Origin: Anthopleura xanthogrammica
Lineage: Eukaryota > Cnidaria > Anthozoa > Actiniaria > Actiniidae
Direction: 5' to 3'
NCBI GenBank assembly: GCA_964019055.1
Contig: OZ025217.1
Coordinates: 7,809,966 to 7,873,965 of the forward strand
DNA: 64,000 nucleotides
Each line of letters opens with the position of its first letter. The stretch's first letter is position 1. The notes under the pieces are model-generated. The model worked only from the letters and a program-made list of their open reading frames with translations, was not told the origin of the DNA and searched no databases. Below, piece by piece: positions 15,001 through 24,512 of the stretch. The translations under genes were made by a program, and so were the position numbers.

Positions 15001-17599
15001 CCAATTTTGATCACGGAAATTAATTACTGGCACGATTCCAACCATACATGGTCACGTTTATCTTGTGAAAATTCGGCAGTCTTCCCCTAGTTTTGGTGCC
15101 CGCGCTTGCGCAGCTACAAAGATAGGCACTTTACGATTTTGGAATTTGCCAATTTTGATCACAGAAATGGATTGCTGGCACGATTCTACCCATACATGGT
15201 CACGTTTATCTTGTGAGAATTCGGCAGTCTTCCCCTAGTTTTGGTGCCCGCGCATGCACAGCTACAAAGATAGGCACTTTACGATTTTGGAATTTCTCAA
15301 TTTTTATAACGGAAATGGATTACTGGCACGATTCCAACCATACATGGTCACGTTTATCTTGTAAAAATTCGGCAGTCTTCCCCTAGTTTTGGTGCCCGCG
15401 CTTGCGCAGCTACAAAGATAGGCACTTTACGATTTTGGAATTTGCCAATTTTAATCACGGAAATGGATTGCTGGCACGATTCTACCCATACATGGTCACG
15501 TTTATCTTTTGAGAATTCGGCAGTCTTCCCCTAGTTTTGGTGCCCGCGCATGCGCAGCTACAAAGATAGGCACTTTACGATTTTGGAATTTGCCAATTTT
15601 GATCACGGAAATGGATTGCTGGCACGATTCTACCTATTCATGGTCACGTTTATCTTGTGAAAATTCGGCAGTCTTCCCCTAGTTTTGGTGTCCGCGCATG
15701 CGCAGCTACAAAAATAGGCACTTTACGATTTTGGAATTTCTCAATTTTGATCACGGAAATGGATTGCTGGCACGATTCTACCTATACATGGTCACGTTTA
15801 TCTTGTAAAAATTGGGCAGTCTTCCCCTAGTTTTGGTGCCCGCGCATGCGCAGCTACAAACATTGGCACTACGATTTTGGAATTTCTCAATTTTAATCAC
15901 GGAAATGGATTACTGGTACGATTCCACCCATACATGGTCACGTTTATCTTGTGAAAATTCGGCAGTCTTCCTCTAGTTTTGGTGCCCGCGCACGCGCGGC
16001 TTCAAAGTTGGCACTTTACGATTTTGGAATTTGCCAATTTTGATCACGGAAATGGATTACTGGCACGATTCTACCTATACATGGTCACGTTTATCTTGTG
16101 AAAATTCGGCAGTCTTCCCCTAGTTTTGGTGCCCGCGCATGCGCAGCTACAAAGATAGGCACTTTACGATTTTGGAATTTCTCAATTTTGATCACGGAAA
16201 TGGATTACTGGCACGATTCCAACCATACATGGTCACGTTTATCTTGTGAAAATTGGGCAGTCTTTCCCTAGTTTTGGTGCCCGCGCATGCGCAGCTACAA
16301 AGATAGGCACTTTACGATTTTGGAATTTACCAATTTTGATCACGGAAATGGATTACTGGCACGATTCCACCCATACATGGTCACGTTATTCTTGTGAACA
16401 TTCGGCAGTCTTCCCCTAGTTTTGGTGCCCGCGCATGCGCAGCTACAAACATAGGCACTTTACGATTTTGGAATTTCCCAATTTTGATCACGGGAATGGA
16501 TTGCTGGCACGATTCTACCTATACATGGTCACGTTTATCTTGTGAAAATTCGGCAGTCTTCCCCTAGTTTTGGTGCCCGCGCATGCGCAGCTACAAAGTT
16601 AGGCACTTTACGATTTTGGAATATCTCAATTTTGATCACAAAAAAGGATTACTGGCACGATTCCACCCATACATGGTCACGTTTATCTTGTGAAAATTCG
16701 GCAGTCTTCCCCTAGTTTTGGTGCCCGCGCTTGCGCAGCTACAAAGATAGGCACTTTACGATTTTGTAATTTCCCAATTTTGATCACGGAAATGGATTAC
16801 TGGCACGATTCTACCCATACATGGTCACGTTTATCTTTTGAGAATTCGGCAGTCTTCCCCTAGTTTTGGTGCCCGCGCATGCGCAGCTACAAAGATAGGC
16901 ACTTTACGATTTTGGAATTTGCCAATTTTGATCACGGAAATGGATTGCTGGCACGATTCTACCTATTCATGGTCACGTTTATCTTGTGAAAATTCGGCAG
17001 TCTTCCCCTAGTTTTGGTGCTCGCGCATGCGCAGCTACAAAGTTAGGCACTTTACGATTTTGGAATTTGTTAATTTTGATCACGGAAATGGATTGCTGGC
17101 ATGATTCTACCTATTCATGGTCACGTTTATCTTGTGAAAATTCGGCAGTCTTCCCCTAGTTTTGGTGTCCGCGCATGCGCAGCTACAAAGATAGGCACTT
17201 TACGATTTTGGAATTTCTCAATTTTGATCACGGAAATGGATTGCTGGCACGATTCTACCCATACATGGTCACGTTTATCTTTTGAGAATTCGGCAGTCTT
17301 CCCCTAGTTTTGGTGCCCGCGCATGCGCAGCTACAAAGATAGGCACTTTACGATTTTGGAATTTGCCAATTTTGATCACGGAAATGGATTGCTGGCACGA
17401 TTCTACCTATTCATGGTCACGTTTATCTTGTGAAAATTCGGCAGTCTTCCCCTAGTTTTGGTGTCCGCGCATGCGCAGCTACAAAAATAGGCACTTTACG
17501 ATTTTGGAATTTCTCAATTTTGATCACGGAAATGGATTGCTGGCACGATTCTACCTATACATGGTCACGTTTATCTTGTAAAAATTGGGCAGTCTTCCC
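1..17599 (+). repeat. 148-bp tandem satellite, about 119 copies
   Basis: Monomers run head to tail. The anchor ttttggtgcccgcg recurs at 1, 149, 297, 445 and 593, exactly 148 bp apart, and continues in phase to the end of the block; some monomers lack 2-3 bp. Landmarks in each monomer are a CpG-rich palindrome (gcgcatgcgc) near the start, tgatcacgg in the middle, and ggtcacgtttatcttgtg followed by cttcccctag at the end. Nearly all copies contain a TAG stop at the monomer junction, so it is not coding. Copies differ by scattered substitutions that define recurrent variants (cgcgcttg, cgcgtatg, catgcgcgg, acattgg, tgtccgcg). The array enters the window already in progress and ends within a monomer at the junction with the tRNA-like array. 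Its length is close to that of nucleosome-core DNA, which is common in centromeric or pericentromeric satellites; that role is inference. Confidence 0.97.
4156..10960 (+). repeat. higher-order organisation inside the 148-bp satellite
   Basis: Diagnostic monomer variants recur in a fixed order. The variant cgcgtatgcgcaac starts at about 4156, 4602, 5190, 5634, 6671, 7115, 7706, 8152, 8594, 9037, 9480, 10070 and 10515. The gaps are about 444 bp (three monomers) or about 590 bp (four), with one of seven. A three-monomer block is the gtatgcgcaac variant, then the acattgg variant, then the catgcgcggcttcaaagttgg variant. The four-monomer block adds a tgtccgcg monomer. Together they give a seven-monomer super-unit of about 1034 bp. 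Outside this stretch (1-4100 and after about 11000) the variant order is less regular. This indicates recent amplification of multimeric units rather than of single monomers. Confidence 0.75.
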
Positions 17600-18891
17600 C
17601 TTGTCACAATATAGTATGGACTAATGACCTTTTCCGCCATTAGAGTCTCCTCTAGCTCAGTGTGAGATCGTTAAACTAGATTAAGAAAGTTTGTGGCGTC
17701 GATTCCCATCTGCGCTTCAGAATTTTTTTTTTCTCATTATATCACAGTTTGGTACAATGATATACACATTTGATTGCATCATCATACACATACCTTGTTT
17801 ATCGTATCTTTCTTTAGACATTTCTGTGATGGTAGAATATACAGTACGTTTGTCAAAATATAGTGCGGACAAACGAACTTACTTGCCATTAGAGTCTCTT
17901 CTAGCTCAGTGACAGATTGTCCGACTAGGATACCGAGGATCTTGGGGTCGATTCCCATCTGGGCCTCAGAATTGTTTCTATTTTGATAATTTCACAGTTT
18001 GGTACAATGATATACACATTTCATTCCATCATCATACGCATACCAAGTTTATCTTATCTTTCCTTAGACAATTCTGTGACGGTAGCATATAAAGTACGTT
18101 TGTCACAATATAGTATGGACTAACGACATTATTCGCCATTAGAGTCTCTTCTAGCTTAGTGGCAGAGCGTCCGACTGGGGTACGAAGGGTCCTTGGTTTG
18201 ATTCCCATTAGGGCTAAAAATTTTTTTTTTTTCTGTTTTTTTTTAACGTAAAGTATGATCAGATACATATTTTATTCCATCATTATACTCATACTATGTT
18301 TATCTTCTAATTCCTTAGATGTTTCTGAAACTGTAGCATATAAAGTACTTTTGTCACAATATAGTGTGGACTAACGACCTTATCGGCGATTAGAGTTTTC
18401 TCTAGCTCAGTGGCAGAGCGTTCAACTAGAATACGGAAGGTCGAGGGGTCGATTCCTATCTGGGCAACAAAATGTTTTTTACTCATAATTTCACAGTTTG
18501 GTACGATGATATTGACATTTCATTCCATCATCATACACATACTATGTCTATCGTATCTTTCCTTAGACATTTCTGTGCTGGTAAAATATACAGTGCGTTT
18601 GTCAAAATATAGTGTGGACGAACGACCTTACTCGCCATTAGAGTCCCGTCTAGCTTAGCTGCAGATTGTCCGACTGGGATACCGAGGGTCCTGGGGTCGA
18701 TTCCCATCTGGGCCTTAAAAATGTTTTTTCTGAATATTTCACAGTTTGGTACGATCATATACGCATTTCATTCCATCATCATAGGCATACCATGTTTATG
18801 GTATATTTCCTTAGACATTTCTGTGACTGTAGCTTATACAGTACGTTGGTGAAAATATAGTGTGGACAAATAACCTTACTCGCCATTAGAG

Positions 18892-18976
18892 TCTCTTCTA
18901 GCTTAGTGGCAGAGCGTCCGACTGGGATACCGAGGGTCCTTGGTTCGATTCCCATATGGGCCACAAAATTTTTTTT
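18892..18976 (+). repeat. representative tRNA-like Pol III unit (+)
   Basis: The A box tagcttagtgg (18899-18909) and the perfect B box ggttcgattcc (18942-18952) are 32 bp apart, normal spacing for a tRNA gene. A T8 run at 18969-18976 is a standard Pol III stop. A D-arm-like gc..agtggcagagc, an anticodon-arm-like tccg/cgag segment and a T arm can be drawn. The first seven bases (about tcttc) do not pair with the 3' side (tgggcc), so there is no acceptor stem and no CCA-proximal structure. It therefore looks like a SINE-style tRNA-derived promoter/head rather than a working tRNA. By eye the D and anticodon arms most resemble tRNA-Arg(ACG), but this is weak. Confidence 0.7.
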
Positions 18977-19012
18977 ACTTATAATTTCACAGTTTGGTAC
19001 TATGAAATACCG

Positions 19013-19015
19013 ATT
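19013..19015. repeat. left target-site duplication ATT (Harbinger)
   Basis: ATT directly precedes the left terminal inverted repeat and is repeated directly after the right one (22871-22873). Removing the element and one ATT rejoins a normal-length tRNA-like spacer (cagtttggtac, 16 bases, then cattccatcatcat), so the empty site can be reconstructed from neighbouring units. Three-base duplication is the rule for PIF/Harbinger, although TWA is the usual sequence. Confidence 0.85.
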
Positions 19016-19031
19016 AGAGTTTTCCGATTTA
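19016..19031 (+). repeat. left terminal inverted repeat (Harbinger)
   Basis: Sixteen bases, agagttttccgattta, identical to the reverse complement of 22855-22870. The motif ttggcactaatagt follows a few bases inside and is also present, inverted, at the other end. Confidence 0.92.
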
Positions 19032-19580
19032 TAGGCTTTGGCACTAATAGTACAGATATTAATTAGCATACATGTGCACTAGTTCGTAAAGTTATATTTC
19101 ACCAACACATACTACATTTGAGTTTTTATGAATGATTTGATGTGTATTTATTATTGATATTGATATATTATTGTTAATTACATTGCATTTCATAGGTTGA
19201 CAAATACGATTTAGTGAGTAACAACTCATTTTACGAATTACAATAATTCTACCACTGCACATACACTTTTTAAATTCGTTCTTTAGGCAGGATTTTGCTC
19301 TGAATTTTTTCCTCGTTTAAAGATGCGATAATTATATGAACTTATAAACTCTTTTTAAACATTATTGTGTTGGAGGTAGCAGAACGAATATAACATTGCT
19401 GGTTTAACCACTCAGCGCACAACAAATTTTATTTGTTGCAAACAGAACAAAATACAAAACGGACCAGTAAAACCGTGCAAAGCCGACTGCTTCTACGTCT
19501 GTCTTTAGAGACATATCAAAACAAAACCATGGCCATGTTTTATACCTTACAGCAAAAAACAATAATAAACCGGCGTTATG
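19032..19580. other. Harbinger left non-coding part
   Basis: AT-rich stretch between the left terminal repeat and the transposase stop codon. It holds the subterminal motif near 19037-19052 and otherwise no ORF or clear repeat. It would be the 3' untranslated region of the transposase mRNA. Confidence 0.6.
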
Positions 19581-20768
19581 TTAAACTTGTGCAATAAGTC
19601 TGCGTCGACGGTTTGTTAAGAAACCGCACGTAGAAACAACTATGGGTAAAAATGCCCTTTTTTGACGGAAGATTGACGATACCGAACGATAAATCTTTAG
19701 ACGACCAATAGTATGTTCGATTCTCACACGCAATCGTCGTAGTTCTCGATTGGCCATTCGAACCCTTCGATTTCGAGCAATCCTACGAGGGGTGATTAGA
19801 GGCACCTGTGCAGCATACCCACCATCAGCTAGAATTCTGGCTTCCCTTGGTAGACGTCGTTGGCGATTGAAGCCAATTCCTGGTAATAGACGATAAGTTG
19901 ACGCATCGTTCAAATGACCAGGATATCTGAGATAGACAATAATCTGAGTTTTAGGAAAAAAGTGTTGAGAAACATCTGTTTGAAGTTCAGTTAGTTATAC
20001 ATACCCTGACACGAGCATTACAATCAGTCCATCTGCATCAATAATCAGTTGAGTGGACATAAAGTGACATCGTTTGTCACCCCGGTAGAATTCGGCTTGA
20101 AGTTGTCCTATAGGTCTTCTTATCCGATGGATTGTGGCGTCGATGCAGCCAACTGCGTTTGGGAAATGCGACCAGTGTCCCAAGAATGAAGCCCACATTT
20201 GGAGGTCATGCCATTTGATATAACGTGAGTAGTTAATGAAAATTATTGGAACAACATGATAAATTTCCTCGGCTACTGTACTCTTGCTTATATCAAAAAG
20301 GTTGGCCAGGAAATGGTAATTCTGATAACACCTCAGCCAAATGATAGAAAGAAGAACTCGGTTACGGACATCCAATAGGCATTGCCGTTTTCTTTGGCTT
20401 GTTGGTTGTCGTGGCAAAAGGCGGGGTTTTAAGACATCTTCAGCTGTACGTCTGACCATCATCTCAAGAGATCTTGGAGTTTCTCCTGTAACATACCAAA
20501 AAATTCGTGGATCGAGTTCCAGCAATGTCCAAACATCTCGTCCCGTATTTTTTGGTGGCACTAATCCAGGAAAAAGTCTTGCGATTAGAGGTCGGTTATC
20601 AATCATATTTATGATGTTTTGAATGGCCATAAGAACGATAATAGAGTGTGTAAGAAATATTGGAGACGGAGGAGGAAGTAGAAAATCGTCATTACATAAC
20701 AGCTGCAAGATACCAACAAGTACCATTGATATTACAGGAGGGAAAGTAGGAAAAGGTGGAGGAGCCAT
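19581..20768 (-). CDS. Harbinger (HARBI1-like, DDE_4) transposase, two exons
   Basis: This is the element's cut-and-paste nuclease. Exon 1 is 20768-20005 and exon 2 is 19926-19581. The 78-bp intron (19927-20004) starts gtatgt and ends ctcag, with phase preserved, giving 1110 nt including stop and 369 residues, close to the usual 350 or so for HARBI1. The join restores the family motif SGYPGHLNDAS across the splice. The catalytic triad is visible: D210 in VGCIDATIHR, D289 in ILADGGY, and E325 in RVRIEHTIGRLK. A helix-turn-helix lies at about 150-175 (LANLFDISKSTVAEEIY). The tail RKRAFLP...RRRR is basic. No disabling change is seen. The start at 20768 is the first methionine of the open frame; a later start at the M near residue 47 is possible because the first 45 residues are hydrophobic and proline-rich and unlike the family. 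It is divergent from the partner gene, 205 bp apart. Confidence 0.93.
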
Positions 20769-20973
20769 GACTAATAATCAAATCACATCAGCCATTCATG
20801 AACAATATATATGCAAATTTATTTTATCTGTACCAAATACTCACGTGCAACACGCGTAACACTTCATGCAACACAGTGTTCAGTAGCTGTTTTTTCTTGC
20901 GTACATATAGTACAAACACGTCGTAAAAGCATTTAAGAAACACTTTACGTTGTTAAACCATTTCAAAACAAAC
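20769..20973. promoter_or_regulatory. divergent intergenic promoter region of the Harbinger element
   Basis: These 205 bp separate the two divergent start codons, so both promoters must lie here or overlap. The region is AT-rich with several TATA-like stretches (acaatatatatgc near 20802, acatatag near 20904), but I cannot assign a specific start site. The Harbinger family commonly shares one bidirectional control region between its two genes. Confidence 0.45.
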
Positions 20974-21973
20974 ATGTCTAAGCCGCTAAAAAAGCCTTCA
21001 CGTCTTAGAGCCACACCCGTTGAAGATATGATGATTACAAGAGGGTTAGAACTTTACAAGAAAGATTACAAAGCTGTTGTTCTGTTTCTCCAGCAAAACA
21101 AAGAGGTCATGGGGAGTGATTTTGAAAGGTTTTATTCTGAAGCTGGAAGTCTCGGAAGCTCTGGTTTCAAAAAGGCCGTAGAAAGGGTCCTTGAAATTGC
21201 TTACACCGAGGTAGGTATATATCGAGAATACAATGTTTTGGTCAATTTTCACTAGAAAGACAGTTTAATTAAGCCTTGTTCAGCTCTTGTCTCTATTTTA
21301 TCAAAATGAATTTCTTCCATATTTGACGTTACCTAGGAAAGCTCCCAGTAATTCCATACTAGAAGACGAATATAAAAGTAATACTGACGAGGATGAAGAC
21401 GAATCTGAAGATGCTTGCGATGATGCAGCTTGTATACGCGATGAGCTCGACAAGAACGATAAGAGATATAGTGTTGACACACAAGATGGAACGGACGACT
21501 GGTCATCACCAAAAGGTGTACTGGAAAAAATGCAGGGAGCGGAGCCGCAAAAGAGTGAAAAATCTGCTTCAAGAAAACGCAAAAGGTTATATTTATAGTT
21601 AGTAACAATTTGTTATAAACTCCTTGTTGACTTCTTGTGGAAACAACAATATTAGTCATAGTGGTAGCGTTACCTTTTAGGTGAGAGAATTTTGACTGCT
21701 GACTTATGTTTTATTGATTTCTATCCGGGAAATTTCTGACGATATTAATCAAATTTTCTCTCTTACATTAGAGAATCCAAGAGTAAAATGGCAGACGTTC
21801 TCGAGTCTCTTCCAGGATTAATAACAGAAGCGACGAAAGCCGCGCAAGAGCATTATAAAGCAATTACAAAATGGTCTAGATCCATAGATGCAAAAAGCCC
21901 AGACGAAAATAATAAAGTCGGCCTGGAAATCTTGGCGGTCGGTTCGGGACCAAAAACATACAGTTTTCCTTAA
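20974..21973 (+). CDS. Harbinger partner protein, unrecognised, three exons, 246 aa
   Basis: Exons are 20974-21210, 21284-21585 and 21772-21973. Introns of 73 bp (gtaggt...ttcag) and 186 bp (gttata...attag) keep the frame, summing to 741 nt with stop. Residues 1-85 are basic and helical (MSKPLKKPSRLR, then DYKAVVLFLQQNKEVMGSDF). The middle is a highly acidic run (SNTDEDEDESEDACDD). A basic cluster RKRKR, probably a nuclear signal, spans the second splice. The last 65 residues begin MADVLESLPGLITEATKAA and look helical. Autonomous Harbingers carry a Myb/SANT-like second protein that helps nuclear import and end binding. I do not see the tryptophan pattern of a Myb domain here, so the equivalence rests on position and composition only. 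The exon structure is inferred from splice signals and frame. Confidence 0.7.
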
Positions 21974-22010
21974 GGTGATGTTACACGAGATGAAAAATTC
22001 ACCATTTTGA

Positions 22011-22047
22011 GTTGCGAAGTTTTGACTTCAGATCAAAACCTCGCAAC
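22011..22047. repeat. hairpin and CpG run downstream of the partner gene
   Basis: gttgcgaagttttgac is followed, after a short loop, by gatcaaaacctcgcaac. The arms pair over about 17 bp with about two mismatches. A cgcgcgcgcg run follows at 22047-22056. It lies 38 bp after the stop codon. It could be a 3'-end structure or the remnant of a small foldback element; nothing decides between these. Confidence 0.6.
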
Positions 22048-22056
22048 GCGCGCGCG

Positions 22057-22854
22057 TGATGCCGAAGTCGAAATTGTGCTAAGAATCGTTCTGTCCTGCC
22101 ACGTTTAGTAACTGATACACAGTATCAACGATTTTCGCGAACAATCCTCGTTGCAAAACGTCTCGTATAACATGGCCTATAGCCGAGTCCATAATTGTTA
22201 ATGTTTTCATTAATATTACAATATATTGTAATGATAATGATTGATAAAGACTTGTTATGTTGTGTAAAAAGTTGTGAAAAGCCACAAGAATGATTATTAC
22301 AAATAAATTGATATCAACCTTTGTACGCTGATCTGTTTACTGCATTAGTTTTCGACGCAAATATGAATTCAAAAAGTTCTACTATTCACATCTATGTTTT
22401 TAACTCTGGTTGAACAAATCGCAATATGTCACGCACTAGTTTATCTTGGTCGTGTTCGCTATGCTTCGCTTATCACAAACATCCAAGTACACACAGATAT
22501 TTAGTGAGAACTTGTTTTGCTGCCGCACTGATAAAATCATTTCTAAATACTTGTATTGATTGAGAAAAGTTTTCGACCATTTAAAATGTAGAACAACTAC
22601 GAGTGACTTTCTTATCATTGAGTTTACGAATGTTGATGATTTACTCATGTAAGTCGCTTAGAAGGAATACAGCGATAGAATTTTAGAATTTTAGAATTTA
22701 ACATTTTCTCTTCTAATTCATACTTTAGTTCGATCGAACTCCCACAATTTTGTTGGACACATTAAAAACAAAGAGAAATAGTAGCTACAATAATGAATTT
22801 GAACGTTGGCACTAACGGCTGGCACTATTAGTGCCAATTTGGACTTTGTGCCGG
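22057..22854. other. Harbinger right non-coding part
   Basis: No convincing gene. A 68-codon - strand frame (22079-22285) has protein-like composition in its second half but no start context, homologue or splice partner that I can recognise. The stretch ends with repeated ggcact motifs near the terminus. Confidence 0.5.
22821..22835. promoter_or_regulatory. subterminal palindrome, probable transposase-binding site
   Basis: ggcactattagtgcc is a 15-base perfect palindrome with a single central base. Its half is shared with the left end, and ggcacta occurs a third time 15 bp outside it. Repeated subterminal motifs are normal binding sites for Harbinger transposase/partner complexes; the function here is inferred. 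Confidence 0.55.
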
Positions 22855-22870
22855 TAAATCGGAAAACTCT
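22855..22870 (-). repeat. right terminal inverted repeat (Harbinger)
   Basis: taaatcggaaaactct is the exact complement of the left end and is followed by the ATT duplication at 22871-22873. Confidence 0.92.
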
Positions 22871-24512
22871 ATTTCATTCCATCATCATACGCATACCATG
22901 TTTATCGTATATTTCCTTAGACATTTCTGTGAATGTAGCATATACAGTACGTTGGTGAAAATATAGTGTGGACAAATAACCTTACTCGCCATTAGAGTCT
23001 CTTCTAGCTTAGTGGCAGAGCGTCCGACTGGGAAACGATCATCTACATATTTCATTCCATCATTATACTCATACTATGTTTATCTTCTATTTCCTTAGAC
23101 GTTTCTGAAACTGTAGCATATAAAGTTCTTTTGTCACAATATAGTGGGGACTAACAACATTATTCGCCATTATGTCATTTCATAAAATGTAGCATTAGAG
23201 TACTTTTGTCACAATATAGTGCGGACTAACGACCTTATCCGCCATTAGAGTCTCCTCTAGCTCAGTGGCAGAGCGTTCAACTAGAATACGAAAGGTCGAG
23301 GGGTCGATTCCTATCTGGGCCTCAGAAATTTTTTTTCTGATAATTACACAGTTTGAAACGAAGATATTCACATTTCATTCCATCATCATAGACAAACCTG
23401 GTTTATCGTATCTTTCTTTAGACATTTGTGTGATGGTACAATATACAGTACGTTTGTCAAAATATAGTGCGGACAAACGACCTTACTTGCCATTAGAGTC
23501 TCCTCTAGCTCAGTAGAAGATTGTACGACTAGGATACGGAGAGTCCTGGGGTCGATTCCCATCTGGACCTCAGAATTAATATTTTTTCTGATTATTTCAC
23601 AGTTTGGTACGATCATATACACATTTCATTCCATCTTCATACGCATACCATGTTTATCGTATATTTCTTTAGACATTTCTGTTATGGTAGAATATAAACT
23701 ACGTTTGTCACAATACATTGTCAACGAACGACCTTATTTGCCATTAGACTCTCCTCTAACTCAGTGGCAGATTGTCCGACTAGGATATCGAGGGTCCTGG
23801 GGTCGATTCCCATCTGGGCCTCAGAATTTTTTCTTTTCTGATAATTTCACAGTTTGGTACAATGATATACACATTTCATTCCATCATCATACGCATACAA
23901 GGTTTATCTTATCTTTCCTTAGACATTTCTGTGACTGTAGCATATAAAGTACGTTTGTCACAATATAGTGTAGACTAACGACATTATTCGTCATCAGAGT
24001 CTCTTCTAGCTTAGTGGCAGAGCGCCCAACTAGGATACGGAGAGTCCTTGGTTCGATTCCCAGCTGGGGTTAAATTTTTATTTTTTTCTCTTTATTTTAT
24101 AGTATGGTACGATTATATCCATATTTCAATCCATCATCATACTTATACCATGTTTATTGTATATTTCCTTAGACATTTCATAAACTGTAGCATTAGAGTA
24201 CTTTTGGTACAATATAGTGTGGACTAACAACCTTATTGGTCATTAGAGTCTTCTCTAGCTCAATGGCAGAGCGTTCAACTAGATTACGGAAGGTCGAGGA
24301 TTCGATTCCTATCTGGGCCTCAAAAGTTTTTTTTCTGAAAATTTCACAGTTTGAAACGAATATATTCACATTTCATTCCATCATCATAGACAAACCTGGT
24401 TTATCGTATCTTTCTTTAGACATTTGTGTGATGGTACAATATACAGTACGTTTGTCAAAATATAGTGCGGACAAACGACCTTACTTGCCATTAGAGTCTC
24501 CTCTAGCTCAGT

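Larger units (their letters stand above)
17600..19015 (+). repeat. tRNA-like/spacer tandem array, + orientation, outer part
   Basis: Unit length is 248-251 bp: the A-box core tagctcag or tagcttag occurs at 17653, 17902, 18152, 18403, 18651 and 18899. Each unit has a tRNA-like head of about 75 bp, a T-run, then a conserved spacer containing cacagtttggtac, cattccatcatcatac, catgtttatcgta, ccttagacatttctgtgac, acagtacgtttgtcac and aatatagtgtgga. The array starts abruptly at ttgtcacaatatag, directly against a truncated 148-bp satellite monomer. It is interrupted at 19016 by a Harbinger transposon and resumes at 22871. Short ORFs over the units are frame accidents of the repeat. Confidence 0.93.
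19016..22870. mobile_element. complete PIF/Harbinger DNA transposon, 3855 bp
   Basis: The ends are perfect 16-bp inverted repeats (agagttttccgattta and its complement), flanked by ATT on both sides. Just inside both ends lies the shared subterminal motif ttggcactaatagt, a likely transposase binding site. The element holds two divergently transcribed, spliced genes: a DDE_4 (HARBI1-like) transposase on the - strand and an unrecognised protein on the + strand. Two divergent genes, transposase plus DNA-binding partner, is the classic Harbinger plan. It is inserted in the spacer of a tRNA-like unit. Both genes read through without internal stops once the introns are removed, so the element may be autonomous and young. 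Confidence 0.93.

Noticed and set aside
1..17599. CRISPR array
   Set aside because: Repeats are contiguous 148-bp monomers without unique spacers, in a eukaryotic context.
1..17599. Hammerhead ribozyme in the satellite, as known in some animal satellites
   Set aside because: No ctgatga...gaaa core on either strand of the monomer.
20341..20859. + strand frames opposite and upstream of the Harbinger transposase
   Set aside because: The first lies antisense to the DDE domain; the second starts antisense to it and runs into the divergent promoter region. Neither has support.
22079..22648. Two - strand frames (68 and 70 codons) in the right part of the Harbinger element
   Set aside because: One has mildly protein-like composition, but no splice partner, start context or recognisable motif.
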